A stretch of 64,000 bases of DNA from Desulfoluna butyratoxydans (GTDB taxonomy: Bacteria > Desulfobacterota > Desulfobacteria > Desulfobacterales > Desulfolunaceae), in contig NZ_CAADHO010000003.1 in NCBI RefSeq assembly GCF_900699765.1, positions 62,001-126,000 on the forward strand. The letters are read 5' to 3'. Below are positions 16,580-25,449 of this stretch, piece by piece; within the stretch, counting starts at the first letter, position 1, and every line of letters begins with the position of its first letter. The notes beneath the pieces were generated by a model. It was not told the DNA's origin. It did not search any database and saw nothing but the letters and a program-made list of their open reading frames with translations. A program made the translations under genes and the position numbers.

Positions 16580-17260
16580 ATGTATTCTCCAAGATATCGA
16601 CTCTTCTGGTGTGTGTGGTTGCTCTGTATGTTCCTGAGCTCTCCGTTGCATGCCCTCGAATCCCCTTCCCCTGATGCCGCGGCACAGGGCGACCCTTCCC
16701 TTTCATCAGGCAGCGCATCCCCATGGACCCTGGAACTCGGTGTGGACATTGCCGGGTATGGGGCCGAAGCCACCTCAACGTACGGGAGCGAGGCCTATGA
16801 CCTGAGTGTTCGCCACAGCTTGAGCCCCATGGTGCAGGGCTCGTTTTACGTCAATGAGACATGGTCCCTGGAAGGCGGGGTGCGATGCGACTGGCTTCGC
16901 TGGGAACTCGATCCCTCCCTGGGGCCGGACGATGGCTCTTTCAGGGCACTGACCCTGGCCCTTGGCGCGGCCCGGCACGGGGCAGGGCGAAAGGTGCCTG
17001 TGCTGGGCCTTGCCCGTCCCCTGGTATCGGCGGCCGTTTTGTGGCGCTTTATCGACGCGGACCTGGACGGCCCTGCGCGGGACTACCGGTCCGGACCCGG
17101 GGTGGAAGTCGCCGCAGGCTTTACCCGTGACTATTGGGGGCTCCGCGCCGGTCTCTCCTATACCCATCATGAAGGGTCCGACCTGCTTCCCGGAGCCACG
17201 GCCGAAGACCTGGACCTGCTGGGGGCCTTCGTGCGTTTTACCCTTTTGATCGGTCGCTAA
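16580..17260 (+). CDS. Outer-membrane beta-barrel-like protein
   Basis: A 226-residue exported protein with a signal peptide (cleavage near LHALE, residue 25). After a Ser/Pro/Ala-rich linker, the chain is a series of amphipathic strands rich in Gly, Tyr and Trp with alternating polarity (for example TLELGVDIAGYGAE, GLRAGLSYTHHEG). It ends in FVRFTLLIGR, a strand-like end as found in small outer-membrane barrels; the final residue is Arg, not the usual Phe. I do not recognise a named family; an OmpW- or OprF-like barrel is possible. It lies 175 bp after the giant regulator and 115 bp before the amidinotransferase, all on one strand, so it may belong to the same system. Confidence 0.6.
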   Translation: MYSPRYRLFWCVWLLCMFLSSPLHALESPSPDAAAQGDPSLSSGSASPWTLELGVDIAGYGAEATSTYGSEAYDLSVRHSLSPMVQGSFYVNETWSLEGGVRCDWLRWELDPSLGPDDGSFRALTLALGAARHGAGRKVPVLGLARPLVSAAVLWRFIDADLDGPARDYRSGPGVEVAAGFTRDYWGLRAGLSYTHHEGSDLLPGATAEDLDLLGAFVRFTLLIGR

Positions 17261-17374
17261 GGTGGGAAACCTGCGGGGGCCGGGTTGGGGGCTTTCAGCT
17301 GCATCCATGCACCGTATCGCGTCCAACCCGGTTTTGCCTTTTCTAAGTTCCCTCACCCCATGGATGGCTTTGTG

Positions 17375-18478
17375 ATGAAAGATCCTTCTATCAACCGCCG
17401 TACACTGCTCAAGGGCATGGCCACGGCTTTTCTCTCGCTGGCAGGCTTCGGCATGGGACCCATGGCCCGGCTCGGCCGCGCTTCGGTAAGGCCCGGGGTA
17501 TCCCATGAGTGGGGAACCCTCAAAGAGGCCGTTGTGGGCTCGCCGTACGTGCTGATCCCTGAGAACCTGTCCCCGGAAGTGCGCCGATGGTTTCCCCGGA
17601 GCTGGCTGGCGTTTTTCGACGCCCATGCAGGGAAAACCCTGGCCGAGGCCGATCCCGTGTTTTTCCGACGGCTGGAGAGCCAGATGACGGCGGTGATGAA
17701 GGTGCTGACGGACCGGGGCGTCACCGTTCACAGGGCCCCGGAAATGACCCGGGTTGAGCTGGCATATATGGATTCGGCATTTCCCGCCTGCGGGTCTCAA
17801 CTCTATCCCCGGGATCCGCTTTTGGTGGTGGGGGACAGGTTCATCGAAACGGAACTCTTTTTCCCCTTTCGACGGCGGGAGCGGTTCGGGATTCGGCGGG
17901 CATTGGACCGGCGGTTTGCACAAGCCAAAATGGCCCGGGTTTCCATGCCGCCTCTGGTGCCGCCGCCGGTGTACGGAAAGGGGGCTGATCCATGGGGATG
18001 TGGAGCTGTCCTCGAAGGGGGGGACGTCCTTGTGCTGGGCCGGGACATCCTGGTGGGGCTTTCCGGCCATGCCAGCAACCCCGAGGGCGTTCGCTGGCTG
18101 GCCGGGTTCCTGGGGGCGGGCCACCGCGTCCATGGGGTGAGGCTCAGTCCCCATGTGCTGCACCTGGATTGCTGTCTCTCCACACCGAAAGAAGGCCTGG
18201 CCGTGGCCTATCCCGAGGCCTTTCCCGACGGTCTCCCCCAGTGCCTGCGCAGATGGGAGACCATCGACGTATCGGCGGCCGAGGCGTTGGAAGGCTTTGC
18301 CTGCAATGGCCTGATCCTGGATGAGAAAGCTTTGATCCTAACCGCGGGGGTGCCGCGCGTTGCCGACAGGCTGCGGGCCGCAGGTCAGGAGGTGATGGAG
18401 GTCCCCTTTGATGCCGTCACTTTTTTCGGCGGGTCCCTCAGGTGCTGGCACCAGGCCCTGGTGCGGGAGAGTGTCTGA
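17375..18478 (+). CDS. Tat-exported amidinotransferase-family enzyme
   Basis: A 367-residue member of the amidinotransferase/arginine deiminase fold, related to glycine amidinotransferase. The N-terminus carries a twin-arginine signal (NRRTLLKGMATAF, residues 8-20), unusual for this family and implying a folded enzyme outside the cytoplasm. Candidate catalytic residues are D147 (LYPRDP), H263 (HLDCC) and C357 (GGSLRCWHQ), with EGGD near 214-217, so the active site looks complete. It would transfer or hydrolyse a guanidino group on an unknown acceptor. I chose 17375; ATG at 17360 is an alternative. Its stop codon overlaps the start of the Lnt-like gene (TGATG), so the two are translationally coupled. 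Confidence 0.8.
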   Translation: MKDPSINRRTLLKGMATAFLSLAGFGMGPMARLGRASVRPGVSHEWGTLKEAVVGSPYVLIPENLSPEVRRWFPRSWLAFFDAHAGKTLAEADPVFFRRLESQMTAVMKVLTDRGVTVHRAPEMTRVELAYMDSAFPACGSQLYPRDPLLVVGDRFIETELFFPFRRRERFGIRRALDRRFAQAKMARVSMPPLVPPPVYGKGADPWGCGAVLEGGDVLVLGRDILVGLSGHASNPEGVRWLAGFLGAGHRVHGVRLSPHVLHLDCCLSTPKEGLAVAYPEAFPDGLPQCLRRWETIDVSAAEALEGFACNGLILDEKALILTAGVPRVADRLRAAGQEVMEVPFDAVTFFGGSLRCWHQALVRESV

Positions 18479-19899
18479 TGAAGGGATGCCGCGAAAACAG
18501 TGGGGTCGATAGATACGGGGTCGGGTTTTCGGTTTTTTCCGGGGCGCTTTTGGGGGTGGCCACCACAGCCCTGGTCTCCTGGCTGGCCTGGGTGTGCCTG
18601 GTTCCCTTTCTCCTTGCGGTGCGGAATGCAAAAAAGCCCGTGGCACAGGTGTGCTGGGCAGGCCTGGCCTACGGGCTGGTCATGTCGTTCTGGGTGGCTG
18701 GGGCCGCGCTAAGGTACACAGGCGACAGGTGGTGCGTGGCCCTTCTCTGCCACGGCGTGGCCGTGGGGATCATGGCTGCAAAGGCGGTAATTCTCCTGAT
18801 GCTCTTTGTCCCGGTGCGAAGGAAACCCGTTGGTGTTCAGCTCCTTTTCTGGCCCCCGGCAGCCACCCTTGCGGAGATGGGGATGTACCACCTTCTGGAG
18901 GGGTTCCCCTGGTTTCAGTACCCCGTGGGGTTTTCCCAGGCCACCAACCTCTATGTCAGTCAGCTGGCGGCCGTGGGAGGTATTTTTTTGCTCTCTTTTG
19001 CCGTGCTGGTGCTCAATCTGGTGTGTGCCCGGGCGATGAAAAGGCGCTCTGCTGCCTGGGCGGTTTTGTTTGTGGTGCTCCTTGCCCTGCTTCACGGGGG
19101 TGGGGCCCTGGCGGTTCGTCAGGTGGAAGGGCTTCGTATGGACGGGTTCCGTGTGGCCCTTGCCAATGACAACTCCTCCTTTACGCTGCGGTGGACCCGG
19201 GAGCGGGTGGATGAATATGCGCAACGCCTTCTGGGGTTGGCCGCATCCATTAAAGGGAAGGGGCAGTGCCTGACCATCTGGAACGAGGGCGTCGTGCCCT
19301 GGGCCTACAGGCCGGATGATGACCTCATCCTGGCCATTCTGAAGGCCACAAACACCTCAGCCGACACCCTGCATCTTATCGGCATGACCACCGCTGCTAT
19401 GGGGCACACCTTTAATTCGGCTTACCTTTTTACCGGCAAGGGGCAGGTGATGGGGCGCTACGACAAACAGAATCTTCTGAAGGGCATCGAAATGCCTGCT
19501 TCAGGGATGAAACTTCCGTTTTTTGAGGCCTCTCCCTTTGAAGAGCCTGCCGAGGCAAATCGGGGGATCCTTGCGGCAGGCCGTGCCCGCATCGGGGTGC
19601 TCATCTGCAACGAGAGCAGCACCAACCGGGTGGCAGCCTCCTTTGCCCGCAGCCCCTACGATTTCCTGGTGGTCCTGGCCAACAACAACTGGTTCACAGG
19701 CACGCCCCTGATCCGTCACCATTTTTACTTCAATCGGCTCCTGGCAATACGGAACCGCAAAGACCTGGTGGTCAACAACAACCTCGGGGTGTCCGGCCAT
19801 ATTTCCGCCTCCGGCATCATTGTGCAGAGGCGGGAGTCCAAAGAGCCGTTTGTTAGCTATTGCACCGTCAAAAAAATCGTGAACCATGGAGATACTTGA
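18478..19899 (+). CDS. Apolipoprotein N-acyltransferase (Lnt)-like membrane enzyme
   Basis: A 473-residue protein with about six N-terminal membrane helices and a C-terminal nitrilase-fold domain. The Lnt segment GFPWFQYPVGFSQA is present (142-155). The nitrilase catalytic set is visible as E270 (IWNEGVVPW), K330 (RYDKQNLL) and C377 (GVLICNES), close to E267, K335 and C387 of E. coli Lnt. Lnt adds a third acyl chain to the N-terminal Cys of lipoproteins on the periplasmic side. The divergence (IWNEG for WPES) and its place between an exported amidinotransferase and a secreted protein suggest a dedicated acyl- or amide-forming role. TGATG overlaps join it to both neighbours. Confidence 0.8.
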   Translation: MKGCRENSGVDRYGVGFSVFSGALLGVATTALVSWLAWVCLVPFLLAVRNAKKPVAQVCWAGLAYGLVMSFWVAGAALRYTGDRWCVALLCHGVAVGIMAAKAVILLMLFVPVRRKPVGVQLLFWPPAATLAEMGMYHLLEGFPWFQYPVGFSQATNLYVSQLAAVGGIFLLSFAVLVLNLVCARAMKRRSAAWAVLFVVLLALLHGGGALAVRQVEGLRMDGFRVALANDNSSFTLRWTRERVDEYAQRLLGLAASIKGKGQCLTIWNEGVVPWAYRPDDDLILAILKATNTSADTLHLIGMTTAAMGHTFNSAYLFTGKGQVMGRYDKQNLLKGIEMPASGMKLPFFEASPFEEPAEANRGILAAGRARIGVLICNESSTNRVAASFARSPYDFLVVLANNNWFTGTPLIRHHFYFNRLLAIRNRKDLVVNNNLGVSGHISASGIIVQRRESKEPFVSYCTVKKIVNHGDT

Positions 19900-21638
19900 T
19901 GAAAAAACGCACCCATTGCTTGATGGCATTGTTTTTATGCGTCCTGCTTTTTGCTGCGGATGCCTCCGCGCGTATAAATTCCCCCACGAATTGGCGCTGG
20001 CGCAATGACGACGGCACCGAAGAGACCGCCTCCTGGGCCACGAAAGAGGCCCGTCAGCCCGCGACCCTTGTGGGAAGCGATGAGATCATCCGGTTGAGGT
20101 TTGATAATATCCATGGTTTCGACTGCGGCGAGTTGAAGGTGAAGGGCGCAGGCAGTGACTTTTTTACTCTGTATTCTGACTTTTTTTGTTATGGGGACTC
20201 GCGGTTTTTGACGGACGGGGAACCGGCGCAGAGGCGGTTGGCAAGAGATTCCTGGAGCGAGTTCAGTTATCATCCGGGTGGGGTTGCCGTGGAGTCTCCC
20301 TGTCTGATCATGGCGCCACCAAACAATACATTTCAGGAGATTGAGCTTTGCCTCAAAGTCAAGGAAGGGCAGGGTATTTCTGAGGGAACCTATACCTTTC
20401 AGCTGCCCGACGGGTACCCCACCCGGGTGGGGCTTGTTTACAAACACCCCCGTGCAGCAACAGTCTCCACCCTCTCTCCCTTGGAAATCGCCGCCACCTC
20501 AGCCACGGGCCGGGGAAACCTGACGGACCTTGGGCTGCGATACCCCGTGAGCTACGGGGTGTGCTGGTCCGACTCCCAGGACCCGGATACCTCCTGCTCC
20601 AGAACCGACGGAGGCAAGACCGGCTCCACCGGAGTGTTCGGGCATGCCATGACAGGGTTGTCCCCGGGCACTACCTATTATGTGCGGGCCTTTGCCGTGA
20701 ACACCGGGGGCACGGCCTACGGCGAGCAGGTGCGCTTTACCACGTTGTCCTCCCCCGATACGGAGGAGCCCCGGGTGACAGGGTGCAACATCGGAGAAAA
20801 CGACGACAGCGTTTCCCTCAACATCACCCCCATGGTGACCTTCAGCGAGCCCATGGACTCGGAGAGCCTGACGCCTGTATCCTTGAACCTCACCACAGCC
20901 GGAGGCGTCAAGCCGCCTTTTCGCCATGTCTATGTGGAGGCCTCTCGAACCCTGGTGGTGATCCCCGAATCGGATCTGCCCGCCGATACCCTTTTGACCC
21001 TTACCATCTCCACCTCGGTCCGTGACCGGGCGGGAAACAGCCTGTACGAGACATTTGTGCGGCACTTTACCACGGCAAATCCGGGTGCAGACGAGGACAG
21101 CGACGGGGTGCCCGATTCCCTGGAAAAATTTCCCGGGGACAGCTCCCGTGCCACGGTGGCGACCGTCACCAACACGGGCCATTTTACCCTGGATGCCTCG
21201 GTGCTGAAACCTGGGGTGACACTTGCCGACGTGAGGACCCTCTCGGAATTCGACCCCTCTTTGGGGACAACGGGAAAACCCCGTGATGCCGAATTTCCCG
21301 ACGGAGTCCTTGGATACCAGTTGCAGTCTGTTGGGGGTGGAGAGAGCGTGGAACTGCCCGTGGGGATGCCTTCAATCCTTCCCGAGGGGACTCGGGTCTA
21401 CAAGGTGACGGAGGCGGGATACGTGGAGATCACGGAACGATGCCGCATGGAAGGCAAAACCCTCTACGTGACCCTCACAGATGGGGGGGCGGGGGATGCC
21501 GACGGCGAGGTCAACGGGACCATCGACGACCCCCTTGCCGTGGCCGTTCCCAAGGCAAGCCCATCGCCGGATACGGACCCCGTGGGGGGCACCGACCAGG
21601 GAGGGCCGTGCTTTGTGCGAAGCGCGGGATGGCGGTAG
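19899..21638 (+). CDS. Secreted Ig-like/choice-of-anchor surface protein
   Basis: A 579-residue exported protein with a signal peptide ending near ASARI (residue 26). A unique cysteine-containing N-terminal domain is followed by a fibronectin-like segment (about 190-290), a Big_5-type Ig-like domain (about 295-395, with VTFSEPMDSESL and VRDRAGN) and a calcium-binding TSP3-type loop DEDSDGVPDSLE. Next is a segment resembling the choice-of-anchor U domain (LPEGTRVYKV). The chain stops abruptly with GGPCFVRSAGWR just before a repeat. That Gly-Gly-x-Cys-Phe tail resembles short C-terminal tails I recall on other deltaproteobacterial surface proteins. The TGATG overlap couples it to the Lnt-like gene, so it is a likely substrate of the two enzymes. 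Confidence 0.75.
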   Translation: MKKRTHCLMALFLCVLLFAADASARINSPTNWRWRNDDGTEETASWATKEARQPATLVGSDEIIRLRFDNIHGFDCGELKVKGAGSDFFTLYSDFFCYGDSRFLTDGEPAQRRLARDSWSEFSYHPGGVAVESPCLIMAPPNNTFQEIELCLKVKEGQGISEGTYTFQLPDGYPTRVGLVYKHPRAATVSTLSPLEIAATSATGRGNLTDLGLRYPVSYGVCWSDSQDPDTSCSRTDGGKTGSTGVFGHAMTGLSPGTTYYVRAFAVNTGGTAYGEQVRFTTLSSPDTEEPRVTGCNIGENDDSVSLNITPMVTFSEPMDSESLTPVSLNLTTAGGVKPPFRHVYVEASRTLVVIPESDLPADTLLTLTISTSVRDRAGNSLYETFVRHFTTANPGADEDSDGVPDSLEKFPGDSSRATVATVTNTGHFTLDASVLKPGVTLADVRTLSEFDPSLGTTGKPRDAEFPDGVLGYQLQSVGGGESVELPVGMPSILPEGTRVYKVTEAGYVEITERCRMEGKTLYVTLTDGGAGDADGEVNGTIDDPLAVAVPKASPSPDTDPVGGTDQGGPCFVRSAGWR

Positions 21639-21644
21639 GGGCAA

Positions 21645-22003
21645 GCCTCCGGCGGCCAAGGGCTGAGCCCTTGGAACCCGGGGGCGCACATGCTCCGTCC
21701 CTTCGTTCCTCAGGGACGTCACATGTGCTGACGGGCTGCGCCCGTGGCTAACACGAATGGTACGTCCTGTTTGTTAGCGAAAACTTCCAGGGCGAAGCGA
21801 TGTCAATCGTGGAGGCAGAGCCTCCGGGCAACATTCCCAGGCAGAGCCTGGGAACGAACGGTACCATATACACAAAGGTATTGCCCCTTGCCTTCGGTAG
21901 TCAACACGGGCGAAGCCCGTCAGCAAATGCGCAGGGCGAGGAACGAGCCCCGGAGCATTTGCGAACCTGGGGTCCAGGGGATTTATCCCCTGGTGTTTTT
22001 TCC
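21645..22003. repeat. Composite repeat region between surface protein and acyl-CoA synthetase
   Basis: Contains GCCTCCGGCGGCC with AAGGGCT-GAGCCCTT, then ACGGGCTGCGCCCGT, then GGAGGC-AGA-GCCTCC with CCCAGGC-AGA-GCCTGGG (as at 7130-7180). It ends with ACGGGCGAAGCCCGT and CAGGGGATTTATCCCCTG. No gene is seen between 21639 and 22004. Confidence 0.7.
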
Positions 22004-22004
22004 G

Positions 22005-23654
22005 CTATTCGTGATGGGGAAACCAGGTTTTGTAGTTTTCCCGCATTTTGTACTTCTGCACCTTGCCGCTGGCCGTCATGGGGTATGCATCGACGATGGC
22101 CACGTGTTTGGGAATTTTAAAGCGGCTGATCTTTCCCCGGCAGAAGTCCCGTACGTCTTCGGGGAGGACATCGGCTCCCTGTTTAAGGACGACAAAGGCG
22201 GCCACTTCCTCTCCGTATTTTCGGCTGGGGATGCCCACCACCTGGACGTCCTGAACCCCTTCCATGGTGTAGAGGAACTCTTCGATCTCACGGGGGTAGA
22301 TGTTTTCCCCGCCCCGGATGATCATGTCCTTATGGCGGCCGGTGATGGTGATGTAGCCGTCCTCGTCCATGGTGGCCAGGTCACCGGAGTGGAGCCATCC
22401 GTTATTATCAATGGCTTTTTCCGTGGCCTCGGGCATGTTGTAGTAGCCCTTCATCACGTTGTATCCCCTGCAGCAGAGCTCGCCCTGGGTTCCCGGAGCC
22501 ACTTCGTCTCCGGTCTCCGGGTCGATGAGCTTCACCTCGATCTCGGGCATGGCTTTGCCCACGGTTTCCACTCTCTTTTCAATGCTGTCCTCGATGCGGG
22601 TCTGGGTGATCACCGGTGAGGCTTCGGTGAGGCCGTAGCAGATGGTGATCTCGCTCATGTACATCTTGCGGATCACCTGCTTCATCACGTTGATGGGGCA
22701 GGATGATCCGGCCATGATGCCGGTGCGAAGCGAGGAAAAATCGAACTTGGCAAAGAGCTTGTGTTCCAGGATGGCGATGAACATGGTGGGCACGCCGTAG
22801 AGGGCTGTGCAGCGCTCCTCTTCCACGGAGGCCATCACCTGGACCGGGTCGAAGCTCTCTAAGACCACCAGGGTGCTGGCGTGGGTGACGGCGGCCAGGA
22901 CCCCTAAGACGCAGCCGAAGCAGTGGAAGAGGGGGACCGGCAGGCAGAGGCGGTCTTCATGGGTGAAATTCTGGTTTTCGCCGATCCAGAAGCCGTTGTT
23001 GCCGATGCTGTGGTGGCTGAGCATCACCCCCTTGGGGAACCCGGTGGTGCCGGAGGTGTACTGCATGTTCACCACGTCGTGGCAGGAGAGGGTGGCCTGG
23101 CGGGCCTGGTACGCTTCCTCTGAGACCATGGGGGCCATGGCTTCGATCTCGGGGATGGAGTACATGCCCCGGTGCTTTTCGTGGCCCAGGAAAAAGACCC
23201 GCTTGAGGTTAGGGAATGTGTCGGTTTTGAGGTAGCCGCGCTGACAGGTCTTGAGTTCGGGGATGAGGTCGCAGGCGATGTTGATGTAGTCGGCGTCCTG
23301 ATACCCGTTGATGACCAGAAGGTTCTCCGACTCCGACTGCTTGAGCAGGTACTCCAGCTCGGCGGACCGGTAGTTGGTGTTGACGGTGAGGAGGATGGCG
23401 CCGATCTTGGCGGTGGCAAACTGAAGGGTCACCCAGTAGGGGATGTTGGTGGCCCAGACCGCCACCTTTTCTCCCTTTTGAACACCCAGGGCCATGAGGC
23501 CCCTGGCCACCCGGTCCACGGTCTCGCCGAATTCGCGATAGGTGAGCCGAAAGTCCCGGTCCACGTAGATGATGGCTTCGTTGTCCGGGTGCTCGGCAAC
23601 GGCTTTGTCGAGGATCTGCCCTAAGGTCAGTTCCCGAAGATTGGTGGTGGTCAT
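22005..23654 (-). CDS. AMP-forming acyl-CoA synthetase
   Basis: A 549-residue member of the ANL adenylation family that activates a carboxylic acid, probably a medium- or long-chain fatty acid, to its CoA thioester. Visible are the P-loop [20 protein letters not shown], the [19 protein letters not shown] hinge region and the C-terminal lysine motif [11 protein letters not shown]. The start at 23654 fits the usual N-terminus of the family; 49 more open codons upstream overlap the XRE gene and look non-coding. The XRE-cupin regulator ends 95 bp upstream on the same strand, and this pairing suggests control by an acyl ligand. Chain-length specificity cannot be read here. Confidence 0.85.
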   Translation of the reverse strand: MTTTNLRELTLGQILDKAVAEHPDNEAIIYVDRDFRLTYREFGETVDRVARGLMALGVQKGEKVAVWATNIPYWVTLQFATAKIGAILLTVNTNYRSAELEYLLKQSESENLLVINGYQDADYINIACDLIPELKTCQRGYLKTDTFPNLKRVFFLGHEKHRGMYSIPEIEAMAPMVSEEAYQARQATLSCHDVVNMQYTSGTTGFPKGVMLSHHSIGNNGFWIGENQNFTHEDRLCLPVPLFHCFGCVLGVLAAVTHASTLVVLESFDPVQVMASVEEERCTALYGVPTMFIAILEHKLFAKFDFSSLRTGIMAGSSCPINVMKQVIRKMYMSEITICYGLTEASPVITQTRIEDSIEKRVETVGKAMPEIEVKLIDPETGDEVAPGTQGELCCRGYNVMKGYYNMPEATEKAIDNNGWLHSGDLATMDEDGYITITGRHKDMIIRGGENIYPREIEEFLYTMEGVQDVQVVGIPSRKYGEEVAAFVVLKQGADVLPEDVRDFCRGKISRFKIPKHVAIVDAYPMTASGKVQKYKMRENYKTWFPHHE

Positions 23655-23748
23655 GGTCTGCTGCTCCGTATTGCGCTGGCCCGTTTCACGGGCCGGGTTC
23701 GTAACCGAGGGATCTTCATAGCACGGGCGTGGCGGGTATCCGCCCGAA

Positions 23749-24321
23749 CTATTCCGGGATGTAGAGCACCGCGTAGATGCACGCCGGGGTCTCTGAAGCA
23801 CAGCTTACGTAGTGGGGGACCACGGAGTTGTAGTAGATGCTGTCTCCGGCCTTGAGCAGATGGGTCTCCGTGCCGTAGATGACCTCCACCTCCCCTTGGG
23901 TGACCACGATGAACTCCTCCCCTTCGTGGGTGGAGAGCTTTTTGTCATGGGCAGATTCGGGCAGGATCTCGATGAAGAAGGGTTCCATGTGCCGGTCGGT
24001 TTTGCCCTGGCCCAGGGAGAAGAACCTGAGGGCAACGGGCTTGTCCTTGTCCGGGAGCATGTCGATCTCTCTTTTCTGGTCGCCTTTGCGCACAATAAGA
24101 GGATCTTCGCTTACCTGATCATCAAGAAGGGTGCCCAGGCGGACCCCTAAGACCCGTGAAATTTTGAGCAGGGGACCAAGGGAGGGGAAATACTCTTTCT
24201 CACGGCCGATCTGTTCCAGGAACTCCCGTTGAAGTCCCGTGCGCTCCACAAGATCCTCCAGGGTGATGCCCCGTTGTTTCATCAGGCCGGCAATACGGCT
24301 GCCGATCTTCTCGATTTTCAT
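23749..24321 (-). CDS. XRE-family regulator with C-terminal cupin domain
   Basis: A 190-residue transcription factor. Residues about 7-62 form an XRE helix-turn-helix ([17 protein letters not shown]), and about 110-188 form a cupin_2 fold ([21 protein letters not shown]) that may bind a small ligand. Such regulators usually act on adjacent metabolic genes. The acyl-CoA synthetase follows 95 bp downstream on the same strand. A perfect inverted repeat, GATGGC-TT-GCCATC, lies 29 bp upstream of the start codon and may be its own operator. Whether the ligand is a fatty acid, an acyl-CoA or something else is unknown. Confidence 0.82.
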   Translation of the reverse strand: MKIEKIGSRIAGLMKQRGITLEDLVERTGLQREFLEQIGREKEYFPSLGPLLKISRVLGVRLGTLLDDQVSEDPLIVRKGDQKREIDMLPDKDKPVALRFFSLGQGKTDRHMEPFFIEILPESAHDKKLSTHEGEEFIVVTQGEVEVIYGTETHLLKAGDSIYYNSVVPHYVSCASETPACIYAVLYIPE

Positions 24322-24349
24322 GCAACGACTCCTTCATGTTGTGTTGGTG

Positions 24350-24363
24350 GATGGCTTGCCATC
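24350..24363. promoter_or_regulatory. Palindromic operator candidate for the XRE-cupin gene
   Basis: GATGGC and GCCATC form a perfect 6-bp inverted repeat with a TT centre, 29 bp before the regulator start. The binding protein is inferred. Confidence 0.35.
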
Positions 24364-24757
24364 AAGTATCACAAGGGGTGCCGGATTCCTTACAGGACGC
24401 AGGCACGTGGAGCGCCCCTCCTGCAGGATTGCTGACCGCCGGTCACCCTGGCGGGGGTTGAAAAGCATCGTGAGCCTGTCTCGTCGTGATCGGATGGGAT
24501 GTCCACCGGTCGGGTGGGGGAAGAGGAAACAGCTTGAGAATGATCCCTTTCATGTTACAGGATCTCTTACCGAATTCATGCCTTGATTGTAAATGGATTT
24601 TTCGCGGAAAAACGTGTTTTTTTCGGTTTCTCCGCACGCGGGAAAGGCGGGTTTGCCCCCCGGGGCTCTCCGGGTGAGGGGCACGGTGAGGAGAGGCGGG
24701 CGGGATCAACGAATCACAACGGGCGTATTCCTCCTTTACGGGGAACACAATGGCTGA
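24364..24757. other. Gap without recognised gene
   Basis: The gap between the XRE gene and the retropepsin-like gene holds a short AT-rich part (24555-24640) and GC-rich ends. I see no ribosome site with a convincing frame, no clear terminator and none of the dispersed repeats of this window. Confidence 0.4.
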
Positions 24758-25420
24758 TTACTTGGCCCAGAGGATGCGATGATTTGCCGTGTCGATGGTG
24801 TGGGGAAAGTGTTTGAGGAAATCCATGCCCAAAAGGCCTTCGTGCTGGGTGTGGCCTCCGTAATAGGGAATGACCGTGATGGTGGGGTTTTCCAGCTTCT
24901 TGGGACCCAGGGAGATGAAATCCGCCCTGGTGATACCTGTCTGGATGGTGTGGCCACCCGCCACCGAGGCCTGGCCCGTAGCCATGTTCCTCAGACCGAT
25001 GCGGCGTGCCAGGGCCTTGTGGATCACCGTGGTGCTGGCCCCGGTGTCCAGGAGCAGGATGGCCGAGACCGTCCGGTTGTTGTTGCCGATGGTCACCCGG
25101 ACCAGGATTTTGTTGTCGGCAAAGGTGAACCGGGTAGAGGGCGCATTGGCAACGGGGGCGGGCTTGCCCTTCCGCTCCCGCTCTTCCTTGGTCATCTCTT
25201 CCTCTTTGAGGTCGACCACGGGCTCTTCGGGCTTCTCGTCAAACTGGTCGTAGAAGACCTTTGATTTTTCCGCCTCCTCTTTGGGCACCTGGCTCAGGTC
25301 GTCGGTAAAGCAGATGACCCCGTCTTCGTTTCTGTACTGGTAGAATTCCGCATATCCGGTCCCGCTGGAGAGAACCCAGGCCGCGGCAAGAAGTCCTGCG
25401 ATGATGTGTCTGAGATGCAT
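24758..25420 (-). CDS. Exported retropepsin-like aspartic protease with DUF4124 segment
   Basis: A 220-residue protein with a signal peptide (cleavage near GYAEF, residue 24). A short DUF4124-like segment follows (EFYQYRNEDGVICFTDD, about 25-41), then an acidic, charged linker. The C-terminal half is a single-copy retropepsin-like domain with catalytic D125 in LLLDTGAST and the matching EGLLGMDFL block. Single-domain enzymes of this sort work as dimers. It would act in the periplasm on an unknown substrate. The start at 25420 has AGAGGA seven bases upstream. It ends the TRAP gene cluster direction-wise (30 bp after dctM), so it may be co-transcribed with it. Confidence 0.78.
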   Translation of the reverse strand: MHLRHIIAGLLAAAWVLSSGTGYAEFYQYRNEDGVICFTDDLSQVPKEEAEKSKVFYDQFDEKPEEPVVDLKEEEMTKEERERKGKPAPVANAPSTRFTFADNKILVRVTIGNNNRTVSAILLLDTGASTTVIHKALARRIGLRNMATGQASVAGGHTIQTGITRADFISLGPKKLENPTITVIPYYGGHTQHEGLLGMDFLKHFPHTIDTANHRILWAK

Positions 25421-25449
25421 GGTGCTGTCCTCTCGGCCTGTTGCTCGGG

